Notes: generated by a model from the sequence alone, not told the origin. Shown: positions 51,398-61,341, counted from the stretch's first letter. The stretch: DNA of 64,000 nucleotides from Bacteroidota bacterium (GCA_018818065.1 JAHISV010000011.1:62001-126000); one strand, 5' to 3'. Numbers and translations: made by a program.

Positions 51398-51983
51398 TAG
51401 CCATTTCTCCAAGTAATAATTCAAGTACTACATTTGCCATCATGTTGGAAACAACACCAACTCTTGGTGCCAGAGGTGGTGTTTCTTTTGATGCCTCAAT
51501 TTCGCCATCACCAACTATAAAGAGATTGTCGTATCTAATAGTTTTAATAGATTCATTCTGTCCCCAACCAGACATCCCAACACCCGATACAAGCGGAATA
51601 TTTGGCATTTCTGACTGAACAGTCTCTATCAGCATTTCTTTCATTTCTGCCAGATCAAATGCTTCAACAATAACATCGCAACCGGCGAACAGTTTTGATA
51701 CGTTTTGCTCATCCAACGTAATTATATGTGAATGTACAAGGATAGAAGGATTAATTTTTTCAATGTTATTTTTGAGTGCAGATGCTTTAAATTGACCCAT
51801 CTGATCGTGAAAGTAATATTGTCTATTCAAATTTGTTTCATCAACTCTATCAAAATCAGCTATTATAAGAGTGCCAACTCCCACTCGGGCAAGTGCAACT
51901 GCCGCATTGGAACCAAGTCCTCCGCATCCTGCTATGCCTACCGTTTTTCCGCTCAATATTTTCTTGATTTCATTAAAGAGCAT
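51375..51983 (-). CDS. ThiF/MoeB-family adenylyltransferase
   Basis: A 202-aa E1-like enzyme that adenylates the C-terminal Gly of the adjacent ThiS/MoaD-like carrier. ATP-binding GIAGCGGLGSN, DFDRVDETNLNRQY (catalytic Asp/Arg) and LAPRVGVVSNMMANV are visible. The zinc-binding CxxC pairs of E. coli MoeB are missing, as in short ThiF proteins. Start at 51983 with GGAATAA upstream; a longer frame from 52037 lacks a site. Confidence 0.87.
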   Translation of the reverse strand: MLFNEIKKILSGKTVGIAGCGGLGSNAAVALARVGVGTLIIADFDRVDETNLNRQYYFHDQMGQFKASALKNNIEKINPSILVHSHIITLDEQNVSKLFAGCDVIVEAFDLAEMKEMLIETVQSEMPNIPLVSGVGMSGWGQNESIKTIRYDNLFIVGDGEIEASKETPPLAPRVGVVSNMMANVVLELLLGEMANETKPQQ

Positions 51984-52412
51984 AATTATTCCAAAATGAT
52001 TGGAACAAAATATAGGTAAATGAAAATCATTGCTCAACCTTCAAACTGAAAACATTGTTGATGTGGACTGAAATAAATATGTAAACTCATTTATTTACTT
52101 GGTTTAGTACTATTACCTAAATACTGTATTAACTATATCTAAGTATCCCTTGTATATAAACAACTTACAAAATCATTTTATTTGTATCATAATGGAACAA
52201 TATCTCGATAAAAAAAATATTAATTGAGAAATAGCTGTAATTGGCTACTAATTATTGGCATGTGATTTGCAACATATGGTTCAGATTTTATTGGGCGCAA
52301 AGTAGTACAACTTATTGAAAGTAATAAAGACCAAAGATTGGGGATGCTGAAGTTCGATTCACAACACATTCTGACAATCTGCATATTTTGAAACTCAAAA
52401 TACGGTAAACTT
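51984..52412. other. Intergenic stretch before the sensor kinase gene
   Basis: About 430 bp of AT-rich DNA between divergent genes, without a credible frame or clear regulatory motif. Confidence 0.4.
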
Positions 52413-54152
52413 ATGTCGTGCGGATTAACTCTAATGCTGAATTATCTATTCAGTCTCAAAAGAATAAGGAAATATGTTTCTTTATTAGCAGCTGTAACTG
52501 CCATATTTATTTTAACAGCCACCAGTTGTAAACAAACTGAAATTAACAAACTTTCATACGAAGAAAGAGAATGGTTAGCCAGCAACAATGGTACAATCAG
52601 ACTCGGGGTTTACAATATTTGGCCACCCATTGGCTTTACAAATGAAGAAGGTAACTATTGTGGGATTTCTGCCGAGTATATTAAATGCATTGAGGAAAAA
52701 TTTGAGTTTGAGTTTGACATTATATATGTAAATAACTGGAATGAACTTCTCCAGATGGTTGCGAACAGAGAAGTTGATGTAGTGAATGTTATAAACAGAT
52801 TATCAGAATACGAGGAGCACCTGACTTTTACCTCTCCATTTTTACGAATTCCTGCCGCAATAGTCACCAGAGACGAACATGGTACTATTAGATCGGTTGA
52901 CGATTTAGCCGGTTTGAGAATTGGAGGAGTTGAAGGTTATTCATCTACAGAATTTATTTTACAAAATTATCCTGAGTACAATATTAGCTCAATTCCAACT
53001 GATTTTATTGGGATTCAGGAAGTCGCATTCAATCATCTTGATGCTGTCATTACTCCGATGCCAATTGCTTCATATTATCTTAAGCGAGAGGGGTTTACAA
53101 ATTTATTAAACAGAGGACTCGGTTTTTCCTATGAATTAGCTTTTGCATCCAGAAACGACCAACCTATTCTAAACTCAATTTTGAATAAAGGATTAGAAGG
53201 GATTAGTGAGTCTGAAAGAAGCGCAATTTATAATAAGTGGCTTACTCAAACTGAACCGAATCTATGGGATACAAGAACGTTTTGGGTAATTGTACTAACA
53301 ATTATCGGTGCTTTTGTTTTGATAGTAACAGTTGTTCTTATTTGGAATAAGACACTTAAGAAACAAGTGGAACAACGTACAAAGGAAATGAATAAAGAGC
53401 TAAATGAAAGGCTGAAAATAGAGCAGGAACTGATTGTAGCAAAAGAGAAAGCGGAAAAATCGGATAGAATAAAATCAGAATTTCTGGCCCAAATGTCACA
53501 CGAAATCAGAACACCTATTGGGGCTATACTAAGTTTTTCATCCTTACTTCGTGAACAATTGGAAGGCAAAATTGGCGAAGATCTTCAGGATGGCTTCGGG
53601 ATATTACACAGAGCAGGTATGCGTGTTATGCGTACTATGGATTTGATACTTAATATGTCCGAAATGCAAGCTGGCACCTACGATTTTCAGCCAAGAATAA
53701 TTGATTTGGAGAAGGATATCCTACCGAATATTGAATTTGAAATGATGCAGGCAGTGAAAGATAAAAAACTGGATCTTATAATTACAAAAGATGTTGACAG
53801 TACTAAGCTTTTAGCCGATGACTACACGGTAAATCAAATATTAACAAATCTAATCGACAATGCCATCAAATATACAAATGAAGGCAGGGTGGAAGTTAAT
53901 ATTAAACGTAATTTCGAGAAGAAACTTACTGTTGAGGTGCTTGATACGGGAGTTGGTATCTCAAAAGAATATTTACCTGATATATTTGAACCTTTCACAC
54001 AAGAGGAACAAGGATATACACGAAGATTCGAGGGCAATGGACTTGGATTATCATTAGTAAAAAAATATTGTGAATTAAATAACGCTGATATTTTTGTTGA
54101 AAGCGTAAAGGGCAAGGGATCTAAATTTACTGTGGTCTTTCCCTCTAATTAA
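52413..54152 (+). CDS. Sensor histidine kinase with periplasmic amino-acid-binding-type domain
   Basis: A 579-aa BvgS-like kinase. N-terminal membrane anchor or lipoprotein-like signal (about 20-45), an SBP_bac_3-type sensor domain (about 55-280; TIRLGVYNIWPPIGFTNEEG, ANREVDVVNVINRLSEYEE), a transmembrane helix (about 288-310), a coiled coil, then HisKA with the phospho-acceptor H363 (MSHEIRTPIGAIL) and an ATPase domain (NLIDNAIKYTNEG, DTGVGISKEYL, GNGLGLSLVKKY). No receiver domain and no adjacent response regulator, so it is an orphan. The sensor may bind an amino acid or related solute. Start uncertain (also 52434). Confidence 0.87.
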   Translation: MSCGLTLMLNYLFSLKRIRKYVSLLAAVTAIFILTATSCKQTEINKLSYEEREWLASNNGTIRLGVYNIWPPIGFTNEEGNYCGISAEYIKCIEEKFEFEFDIIYVNNWNELLQMVANREVDVVNVINRLSEYEEHLTFTSPFLRIPAAIVTRDEHGTIRSVDDLAGLRIGGVEGYSSTEFILQNYPEYNISSIPTDFIGIQEVAFNHLDAVITPMPIASYYLKREGFTNLLNRGLGFSYELAFASRNDQPILNSILNKGLEGISESERSAIYNKWLTQTEPNLWDTRTFWVIVLTIIGAFVLIVTVVLIWNKTLKKQVEQRTKEMNKELNERLKIEQELIVAKEKAEKSDRIKSEFLAQMSHEIRTPIGAILSFSSLLREQLEGKIGEDLQDGFGILHRAGMRVMRTMDLILNMSEMQAGTYDFQPRIIDLEKDILPNIEFEMMQAVKDKKLDLIITKDVDSTKLLADDYTVNQILTNLIDNAIKYTNEGRVEVNIKRNFEKKLTVEVLDTGVGISKEYLPDIFEPFTQEEQGYTRRFEGNGLGLSLVKKYCELNNADIFVESVKGKGSKFTVVFPSN

Positions 54153-54251
54153 TTATATTTACCCGCCTTAAAAATCATATAATAAATTTACTTGTCAAAA
54201 TAATCTCAATTATTTTCATAAAATATAAAAAAAAAACCGTGTAGGTATCCA

Positions 54252-55568
54252 ATGAAAAAAAATGTCCTGATCTTAGCATCATACTTGTTAATTATACTAA
54301 AGGTAAATATTTTTGCAGCATTTAACGCAATCGATCCCGGACAAGATATACTTCTTCAATTTCTGGAAAATATTCCAGGGGCGACTATTGAAAAGCTTGA
54401 AGCAGATTCAACGTTTTCAATTCGTTATAAAATAATGCTTGAACAGCCTTTGGATCATAATAATCCAGATAATGGAATATTTAATCAAAGAATTTACCTT
54501 TCTCATTTGTTATTCGAAAAACCAATGGTAATTGTCACAGAAGGCTATTCTGCGCGTCACAATTACTGTGAGGAGTTATGTAATATACTTGGGGCTAACC
54601 AATTATTTGTTGAACACAGATATTTTGGGGAATCACAACCTGACTCACTTGATTGGGATTATCTTAACCTCGAGCAGGCTATGGAAGATTATCACCGCAT
54701 TGCGTCAATTTTCAAAAAATTATATAAAGAAGAATGGATCAGTACAGGTTGGAGCAAAGGTGGCCAGACTACAATGATGTATAAAATGACCTATCCTGAA
54801 GATTTTGAGGTAGGAGTCGTTTATGATTCGCCCCTGAATTTTGCCCTTGAAGATAAAAGAGTTGATGAGCATTTCGACAATGTTGGTACCGCGGATCAAA
54901 GGAAGAAATTAATAGACTTTCAACGCCTTGTATTAAATCATAAAAGGGAAATATTACCTCTTTTTGAGTGGTACGCAAAAGGAGCCGGGTTAAAATATTC
55001 GATTGGTTTTGAAAAGGGTTTAGAATTTTGTGTTTTGGAATATCCATTTTCGTTTTGGCAATACACAGATCATATTTTTGAGAAAATTCCCCAAAAGGGA
55101 TCAACTCCGGGTGAAATTCTTGAACATCTACGAAGTGTTGTTTCATTTGGCTCATATGCAGACAGATCCATGAATTCTGCTTCAATGTATCAGTTTTCAA
55201 CCGAGTTTGGGTATTATGGATATGTTCAGAAAAATGTAAAAGATTTACTGAATGATACCGAATACCGTAACTGGTCATATGCTCCGGAAGGTGCGTATTT
55301 GAAATACAGTAATAAATTAATGCTTGATCTGAATGAATGGCTTCAGGATAATGGAAATAAAATGCTTTATATCTATAGTGAAGCCGATCCCTGGTCAGCT
55401 CCGCATGTCGTAATTAATGGATCAGCTGATTATATGAAAAAATTCTTACGTGGTGGAAATCACTTCACCTTTATCAGAACTTTTCCTAGAAATGAAAGAA
55501 AGGAAATCCTTGATAAACTTAGTGAATGGTTGAACATTAAAATAGATGACAAATGGTATAATTTATAA
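54252..55568 (+). CDS. Secreted S37-family prolyl tripeptidyl/aminopeptidase-like serine peptidase
   Basis: A 438-aa exported serine peptidase with signal peptide (ending NIFAAF). It has an alpha/beta-hydrolase fold of the S37 (PS-10) kind, known to release tripeptides ending in proline in Streptomyces. The nucleophile is S168 in STGWSKGGQT, the acid is probably the Asp of YSEADPWSAP and the His lies in GGNHFTFI. EGYSARHNYCEELCNILGANQLFVEHRYFG resembles that family's N-region. A role in proline-rich peptide digestion fits the island at 14905-28657 but is inference. Confidence 0.75.
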   Translation: MKKNVLILASYLLIILKVNIFAAFNAIDPGQDILLQFLENIPGATIEKLEADSTFSIRYKIMLEQPLDHNNPDNGIFNQRIYLSHLLFEKPMVIVTEGYSARHNYCEELCNILGANQLFVEHRYFGESQPDSLDWDYLNLEQAMEDYHRIASIFKKLYKEEWISTGWSKGGQTTMMYKMTYPEDFEVGVVYDSPLNFALEDKRVDEHFDNVGTADQRKKLIDFQRLVLNHKREILPLFEWYAKGAGLKYSIGFEKGLEFCVLEYPFSFWQYTDHIFEKIPQKGSTPGEILEHLRSVVSFGSYADRSMNSASMYQFSTEFGYYGYVQKNVKDLLNDTEYRNWSYAPEGAYLKYSNKLMLDLNEWLQDNGNKMLYIYSEADPWSAPHVVINGSADYMKKFLRGGNHFTFIRTFPRNERKEILDKLSEWLNIKIDDKWYNL

Positions 55569-55583
55569 ATAATTGAGATTGCT

Positions 55584-57212
55584 ATGAGATACATACTCAC
55601 GATATTTACATTCTTTTCTTTATTACTTACGATCGTTTATCCATGCACCGATATTATTGTTGGCAAAAAAGCCTCGGCTGATGGTTCAATAATTGTCTCT
55701 CACACTGGTTGCGGACCTGACTGCAGAGTAAGATTTATTCCCGGTAAAACATACAGTGAGGGTGAAAAGGCTCCTGTTTATTTTGGTCTAATAGAGATAA
55801 ACAGTGATAATCTTGAAGATTATGGAGAGATACTCGGTTACATTCCACAAGTGAAAGAAACTTATGGTTATTTTCATTCAGCTTATTCTCAGATGAATGA
55901 ACATCAACTGGCAATAGGTGAGAGCACCATTTCTCAGCGGAAGGAATTACAAGGCAACAGAGAAAGTTTAAAACAGATTATGTCTATAGAACAGACGCAG
56001 ATTTTTGCCCTGCAACGCTGCAAGACAGCAAGAGAAGCTGTTGAGCTTATTGGCGGCTTAATGTCAACATATGGTTTTTTACCAACCTGTGCCGATGATG
56101 GCGAATCACTTTGTATCGCCGATAAAAATGAAGTGTGGATTTTTGAAGTATTCTCCGTTGGAGCTGATTGGGATCCATCGAGTGGTAAGGATGGCGCAGT
56201 TTGGGCTGCTCAACGTGTACCTGATGACCATATTGCTGTTATTCCAAACTGGAGTAACATAAAGCAGATTGATATCAGTCAACCAGATTGGTACAGAACA
56301 TCTGAGAATTACATGCAGTTTGCTATTGATAAGGGCTGGTACAATCCTGATTCAGGAATGCCTTTTGTTTGGCAGAATATTTATGCTCCAATTCCACGCG
56401 AATGGGCGACAGGCAGATTCTGGTTATTCTACAAGACATTTGGTACTCCTGAAGGCGAGTATCCCGAAAGAGAACTAGACAATCCATTTGATGGGATGGA
56501 TCCATATCATCAATATGTTGAGCCACTTTCTATCTATCCATTTTCCTTCAAACCCAGCAAAAAGATATCTGTTCAGGATGTAATAGCCTTTCAACGCCAG
56601 ACATTCGAAGGCACTATCTATGATATGACTTCAGATCCTGACTGGTATGTTCCAAATAAAGATGGCGTGATGGAAAAGAGCCCTCTTACAACTCCTTTCC
56701 CAACAAAACCGATGCGCCAATTACTGGACATCAATTACCGACGGAACGTTTCACGCGGCGGGTATGGGATGGTAATTCAGGTGCGTGACTGGCTTCCTGA
56801 TCCTGTTGGCGGTCTTTACTGGTTCTATCTTGATAATCAATATGTTAGTTCTTACGTACCGATTTATGCCGGTGTTCAGAATATTTCTAAAGCTTATAGA
56901 ACCTATAATCCTGACAAATATGATGAAAATAGTGCCCGCTGGCAGATAGATATGGCTGATAATCTTATGTACTTAAGATGGCAGGATGCAAACAAGGATC
57001 TTCAGGAAATGAGAAATCCAATGGAAAAAGGATTCTTTGACGCTATTCCAGAGATTGATAAAAAAGCAGCAGAACTTTTTAAAGAAGACCCACAAAAAGC
57101 GAAAGACTTTTTAACTGAATTCACTAATGCAAAAATGGATGAATCAGTTGAGATGTTTAGAGAACTTATCAAGGTTCTCATTACCAAATACACGAATAAT
57201 AATCAAGGCTAG
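55584..57212 (+). CDS. C69-family N-terminal-nucleophile dipeptidase
   Basis: A 542-aa exported peptidase of the C69 family. The N-terminal Cys nucleophile is C21 (PCTDIIVGKKASADGS), freed when the signal peptide (1-20) is removed. The Ntn-hydrolase core is visible in SHTGCGPDCRVRF, NEHQLAIGESTISQRKEL, MSTYGFLPTCADDGESLCIA and RVPDDHIAVIPNW. It probably degrades dipeptides outside the cytoplasm. 16 nt after the S37 peptidase gene, so the two form an operon. Confidence 0.88.
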   Translation: MRYILTIFTFFSLLLTIVYPCTDIIVGKKASADGSIIVSHTGCGPDCRVRFIPGKTYSEGEKAPVYFGLIEINSDNLEDYGEILGYIPQVKETYGYFHSAYSQMNEHQLAIGESTISQRKELQGNRESLKQIMSIEQTQIFALQRCKTAREAVELIGGLMSTYGFLPTCADDGESLCIADKNEVWIFEVFSVGADWDPSSGKDGAVWAAQRVPDDHIAVIPNWSNIKQIDISQPDWYRTSENYMQFAIDKGWYNPDSGMPFVWQNIYAPIPREWATGRFWLFYKTFGTPEGEYPERELDNPFDGMDPYHQYVEPLSIYPFSFKPSKKISVQDVIAFQRQTFEGTIYDMTSDPDWYVPNKDGVMEKSPLTTPFPTKPMRQLLDINYRRNVSRGGYGMVIQVRDWLPDPVGGLYWFYLDNQYVSSYVPIYAGVQNISKAYRTYNPDKYDENSARWQIDMADNLMYLRWQDANKDLQEMRNPMEKGFFDAIPEIDKKAAELFKEDPQKAKDFLTEFTNAKMDESVEMFRELIKVLITKYTNNNQG

Positions 57213-57231
57213 TGAAAAGAGGAGAGTATTA

Positions 57232-58023
57232 ATGAGCGTTGCAAAAAAGTGTCATGAGTTATTATCATTAGAAAACAAAGTTGCAGTAATTTCCGGCGGG
57301 GCATCCGGTATAGGATTAGGCACTGCAAAGAGACTTACAGAATTAGGTGCAAAGGTAGTTGTTTTAGATATTAATGATGAAAATGGTGAGAAAGCAGTTG
57401 CTGAAATAATTGAAGCGGGTGGCGAAGCAATTTATGTGAGATGTGATGTGACTAAAAAAGAAGATTGTAAAAATGCAGCAGATAAAGCAATGGAAGCTTT
57501 CGGTAAAATTAATGTTTTATTTAATAATGCCGGTGTTGCAGTAAGGAAAAATGCGGTGGATCTTGAACCTGAGGAATGGGATCTTGCTCTTAATGTTTCA
57601 TTGAAGGGACAATATCTACTATCGAAATTTGTGATTCCTTATATGAAAAAGAATGGTGGTGGAAGTATCATTAATACTGGTTCCGGCTGGTCATTCCGTG
57701 GCGGTGAAAATGCCGTGGCATATTGTGCCATGAAAGGTGGTACGTTAAATATGACACGTGCAATGTGTATTGATCATGGTAAAGAAAATATTAGAGTTAA
57801 CACAGTCTGCCCCGGTGATATTGATACTCCGATGTTGCAAAGTGAATGTGAGCAGTTAGGCGGTACTTACGATGAAAAATACAAAGAGGAATGTTCATCA
57901 AGACCCATTGCAAGATTAGGCACGGTTGAAGACGTTGCAAATGTTGTTGCTTTTTTAGCCAGTGATATGTCAACCTGGATAAGCGGGGCGAACATTATTG
58001 TTGACGGTGGTGGAATAGCTTAA
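57232..58023 (+). CDS. Short-chain dehydrogenase/reductase
   Basis: A 263-aa NAD(P)-dependent classical SDR. Cofactor loop SGGASGIGLGTAKRL, acidic VLDIND (suggesting NAD preference), NNAGVAVR, the catalytic Tyr-x3-Lys in AYCAMKGG, and VDGGGIA at the end. Substrate unknown; it follows the peptidase pair by 20 nt and is probably in the same transcript. Start at 57232 with GAGGAGAG; a longer frame overlaps the peptidase gene. Confidence 0.9.
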   Translation: MSVAKKCHELLSLENKVAVISGGASGIGLGTAKRLTELGAKVVVLDINDENGEKAVAEIIEAGGEAIYVRCDVTKKEDCKNAADKAMEAFGKINVLFNNAGVAVRKNAVDLEPEEWDLALNVSLKGQYLLSKFVIPYMKKNGGGSIINTGSGWSFRGGENAVAYCAMKGGTLNMTRAMCIDHGKENIRVNTVCPGDIDTPMLQSECEQLGGTYDEKYKEECSSRPIARLGTVEDVANVVAFLASDMSTWISGANIIVDGGGIA

Positions 58024-58058
58024 AGGCAATTAATAATTGTGAATTAAAAATGAACAAT

Positions 58059-59090
58059 TCAGACTAGGGAGGCGGGATTTTTTATTCCGCTTTCTTTAAA
58101 AATACATTCAGTTTTAAAGGGATTCGTCCTGTCTACTTCAAAATAAGGTCTGTAACAATAATTACTTTCCAAGTCCTGTATCCATCCGTTATCTAAACTG
58201 AATTTTTCTAAGAGATCAAGTGCATGTTTATATTCTTCAACTGAAATTGAGCGGTTTAATTGTTCAAAACTATTTGCATTGTTAGCCGGGTAATATTGAG
58301 CCATTAACGATATGTGAACATTTTCACTAAGTTTATTGGCAATAAATTCAAATACACTTTCTGATTCGGATAATCCGTACGGCAAGATAAGGTGCCTGAT
58401 TATTAAACCGCGAACAACAATATCGTTTTCAATAATCAAATTGCTTCCCATCTGTCTAAACATTTCAAGCAGAGCAAGTTTTGTCTTATCAAAATAATTG
58501 TTTACCTCTGAGAATTGAATGCCTTGTTCATTATTCCCATACTTAAAATCAGGAAGGTAAATATCAATAATACCTTCAAGAAATTTTAGCAGTTCCACTG
58601 AATCATACCCATTACTGTTAAAGATGATGGGTAGGCAAAGTCCATTTTCAGCAGCCAGTTTGATTGCCTTTAGAATAGGTACGGTAAAATGTGTAGGAGA
58701 TACCAAACCAATATTATGACAATTCTGATTCTGTAATTCAATCATTATCTCAGCAAGACGTTCAATACTTATTTCATGTTCCTGTTCTGAATTATGGTTT
58801 TGACTGATAAGATGATTCTGACAGTAAATACACTTTAAGTTACAGTTACCAAAAAAAATATTCCCGGCTCCATTAATTCCGGAAATTACTGGTTCTTCAC
58901 CAAAGTGTTTTGAGTAGGATGAAACGATAGGTAAGGCACTACTATTACAAATACCAATTTCTCCATCCAATCTATTAATTTTACATTCACGCGGGCAGCA
59001 GGTACAAGAGATCAAAATTTTTTCAGCGGCATCAATTCTTTTATCGAATTCCCCGGAGTTAAGTAATTCAATATATCCTGGTGTGTACAT
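58059..59090 (-). CDS. PflX-type (COG1313) radical SAM protein
   Basis: A 343-aa radical SAM protein of the uncharacterised PflX kind. An N-terminal Cys-rich segment CTCCPRECKINR precedes the radical SAM ligands in FFGNCNLKCIYCQNHL. Despite the family label, members of this group have no proven activase role. Convergent with the SDR gene. Start at 59090 fits family length and has AGGGA upstream; a longer frame from 59228 has none. Confidence 0.8.
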   Translation of the reverse strand: MYTPGYIELLNSGEFDKRIDAAEKILISCTCCPRECKINRLDGEIGICNSSALPIVSSYSKHFGEEPVISGINGAGNIFFGNCNLKCIYCQNHLISQNHNSEQEHEISIERLAEIMIELQNQNCHNIGLVSPTHFTVPILKAIKLAAENGLCLPIIFNSNGYDSVELLKFLEGIIDIYLPDFKYGNNEQGIQFSEVNNYFDKTKLALLEMFRQMGSNLIIENDIVVRGLIIRHLILPYGLSESESVFEFIANKLSENVHISLMAQYYPANNANSFEQLNRSISVEEYKHALDLLEKFSLDNGWIQDLESNYCYRPYFEVDRTNPFKTECIFKESGIKNPASLV

Positions 59091-59213
59091 AAAAAACAAT
59101 CCCTTATTGGTAACTGCAAATCTATGATTAACAAATAATAAAAAGTGTAAAAAACTCCTGTGTGCAGTAATTTTTAATTGGTAATTTTTGGGTAAGATTT
59201 TCATATAATTAAT

Positions 59214-59227
59214 TGCAAACGTTTGCA
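59214..59227. promoter_or_regulatory. Candidate LacI-family operator
   Basis: TGCAAACGTTTGCA is a perfect 14-bp palindrome with the central CG and GCAAAC half-sites typical of LacI/GalR-family operators. It lies 62 bp upstream of the GH63 lipoprotein gene start. No LacI-family gene is in the window. Confidence 0.55.
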
Positions 59228-59289
59228 TAAAGGATTATCTTAGCTTCTGAAATCCAGGTAAACAATTAATTTATTGGCTTGAGGACTCG

Positions 59290-61341
59290 ATGAGTGGACT
59301 AAAATCAACTTCTCTTAGCAGAATGCTCTATTCTTTTTTGTTGATAACTCTTCTGACTGGTTGCTCGGAAAGCAGAAAGAAAGTATCGACGAAGTACGAC
59401 ATTAGGGATTTTCCAAATATTCTGAATATTAAAAACGCTCCTGAAAAATCTGTTGACTGGTCAGCATTCTCATTCTCTGATATGGGAGCCTGGTTCAGTT
59501 TTGCATTACCTAATGAGGATTCTTCTACAACCAAGGTTGGATCATTCCCAGGTCCCTTTTTAATGACTCATGGCAAATGGCTGAGTAAATCACTTATTTC
59601 ATTTCAGCCTGAAATTATTGGGATTAACATAAATGGTGCCGTGAAATTAGACAGACCAACTGAGGTTAAAATAACTTCCTTCCCCGGACTTCTGAATGAA
59701 TCATGGATGTTGGATGATATTGCTTTTCAATCAGATCTCTGTTTTGTTTCAAATAGATGTGCAATTATGAGGCTAATTATTGATAATAGGGGAAATGAGA
59801 CTGAGTTAATTAATTTGAGCATAGTCGGAAGCGTTTTCGAAAATATGGCTTCAATTACTCCTAACGGTAATAGTGTAAAGGGAACAATAAAGGGTGATGG
59901 TTATTCATTTAAAATAAAGATTCCTCAAAAACTTCAAACAATGGTAACTGTTTCTGATGACAGCCTGTTTTATAAAATAAGTCTGAAAGAACCAATAGAA
60001 CTTGGATCTGAAAGTACATACGAAATTCCAGTGCTTTTTGTTTTTGAATCGGATTCCGGTGATTTCGAAAAAAATGAATCACTTGTTAATTCAGCGCTTG
60101 CACTCCCGGGAAATGTATTTCTTGCAAATCAGGATAGATGGAATGGTTATTTGAATGATGTTCTACAGGTAAAAAGTGAATGGTCCGATAAAAAAGAGTA
60201 TCAGGACATTGCAGTGAAATCACTAATTACATTAGTCAATAACTGGCGCAGTTCTTCAGCTGCTCTCCATCATGATGGTTTAATTCCTTCATACGCTGTA
60301 AGTTATTTTAACGGTTTTTGGGGTTGGGATAGCTGGAAACATTCTGTGGCAATTGCCAGATTCGAAACCAACCTTGCAAAAGATCAGATTCGTGCTATGT
60401 TTGATTATCAGGATAAGGATGGGATGATTATCGACTGTATCTTCCGTGATCCAAAAGAAAACAACGCGCGCGATTCTAAACCACCTTTGGCAGCATGGTC
60501 CGTACTGGAAGTGTTCAGGCATTCCAACGACATTGGTTTTCTTAAGGAAATGTATGACAAATTATACGCATATCATTACTGGTGGTATAAAAACCGGGAT
60601 CATGATGGAAATGGGCTTTGTGAATATGGCTCAACCGATGGAACCAAGGAAGCAGCTATGTGGGAAAGTGGCTGGGATGACGCGGTAAGATTTGATGATG
60701 CGGGTATGGTTAAAAATAATGATGGTGCCTGGTCGGTTGATCAGGAAAGCGCAGATCTCAACTCCTATTTATATGTGGATAAATTATGTCTGGCTACCAT
60801 AGCAGATCAAATTTATAAAGTTGAGGACGCAAATAGATTTAGAGATGAAGCTGAAATCCTGAAGAAATTACTTCAGGAAAATATGTTTGATGAAAATACA
60901 GGTTTCTTCTATGACAGGCGAATCAAGGACGGAAGCCTTGTTATGGTAAAAGATCCAGGGGGCTGGGTTCCACTTTGGGCTAAAGTAGCGACTAATGAGC
61001 AGGCCGCAAAGGTAAAAGAAGTAATGCGCGATACAACAGTTTTCAATACAACCGTACCTTTTCCAACAGTTTCGAAAGACAATCCAAAATTTATGAGTGG
61101 CTACTGGAGAGGTGCGGTTTGGATTGATCAGGCATACTTTGGTGTAAAAGCCCTGGAATACTATGGCTATGAGAAAGAAGCAAAGGAAATGGCTTACAAA
61201 CTATTTGATAATACAGAAGGATTAAAAAATTGCTCAGATCCGATTAGAGAAAATTATGACCCGATCTCCGGCAAAGGATTAAGAGTAAATAACTTCAGTT
61301 GGTCAGCGGCTCACTACTTACTGATGTTCAGAGGTGAATAA
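59290..61341 (+). CDS. GH63-like glycoside hydrolase lipoprotein
   Basis: A 683-aa predicted lipoprotein (LITLLTGCSES; Cys at residue 25). An N-terminal beta-sandwich (about 50-275) precedes an (alpha/alpha)6 barrel (about 300-680) typical of GH63. FWGWDSWKHSVAIARF carries the likely catalytic Asp, and IRENYDPISGKG the likely catalytic Glu. WRGAVWIDQAYFGVKALEYY and NNFSWSAAHYLLMF are further family segments. Probable substrate: an alpha-glucoside or mannosylglycerate-type oligosaccharide, not resolvable here. GAGG precedes the ATG. A LacI-type palindrome lies upstream. Confidence 0.82.
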   Translation: MSGLKSTSLSRMLYSFLLITLLTGCSESRKKVSTKYDIRDFPNILNIKNAPEKSVDWSAFSFSDMGAWFSFALPNEDSSTTKVGSFPGPFLMTHGKWLSKSLISFQPEIIGININGAVKLDRPTEVKITSFPGLLNESWMLDDIAFQSDLCFVSNRCAIMRLIIDNRGNETELINLSIVGSVFENMASITPNGNSVKGTIKGDGYSFKIKIPQKLQTMVTVSDDSLFYKISLKEPIELGSESTYEIPVLFVFESDSGDFEKNESLVNSALALPGNVFLANQDRWNGYLNDVLQVKSEWSDKKEYQDIAVKSLITLVNNWRSSSAALHHDGLIPSYAVSYFNGFWGWDSWKHSVAIARFETNLAKDQIRAMFDYQDKDGMIIDCIFRDPKENNARDSKPPLAAWSVLEVFRHSNDIGFLKEMYDKLYAYHYWWYKNRDHDGNGLCEYGSTDGTKEAAMWESGWDDAVRFDDAGMVKNNDGAWSVDQESADLNSYLYVDKLCLATIADQIYKVEDANRFRDEAEILKKLLQENMFDENTGFFYDRRIKDGSLVMVKDPGGWVPLWAKVATNEQAAKVKEVMRDTTVFNTTVPFPTVSKDNPKFMSGYWRGAVWIDQAYFGVKALEYYGYEKEAKEMAYKLFDNTEGLKNCSDPIRENYDPISGKGLRVNNFSWSAAHYLLMFRGE

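Noticed and set aside
52340-52380. tRNA fragment (GTTCGATTC-like T-loop)
   Set aside because: No acceptor stem, D-arm or anticodon arm can be built around it.
55584-55650. Lipoprotein signal on the C69 peptidase
   Set aside because: The residues before C21 (IVYP) do not form a lipobox; C21 is the expected N-terminal nucleophile of the family.
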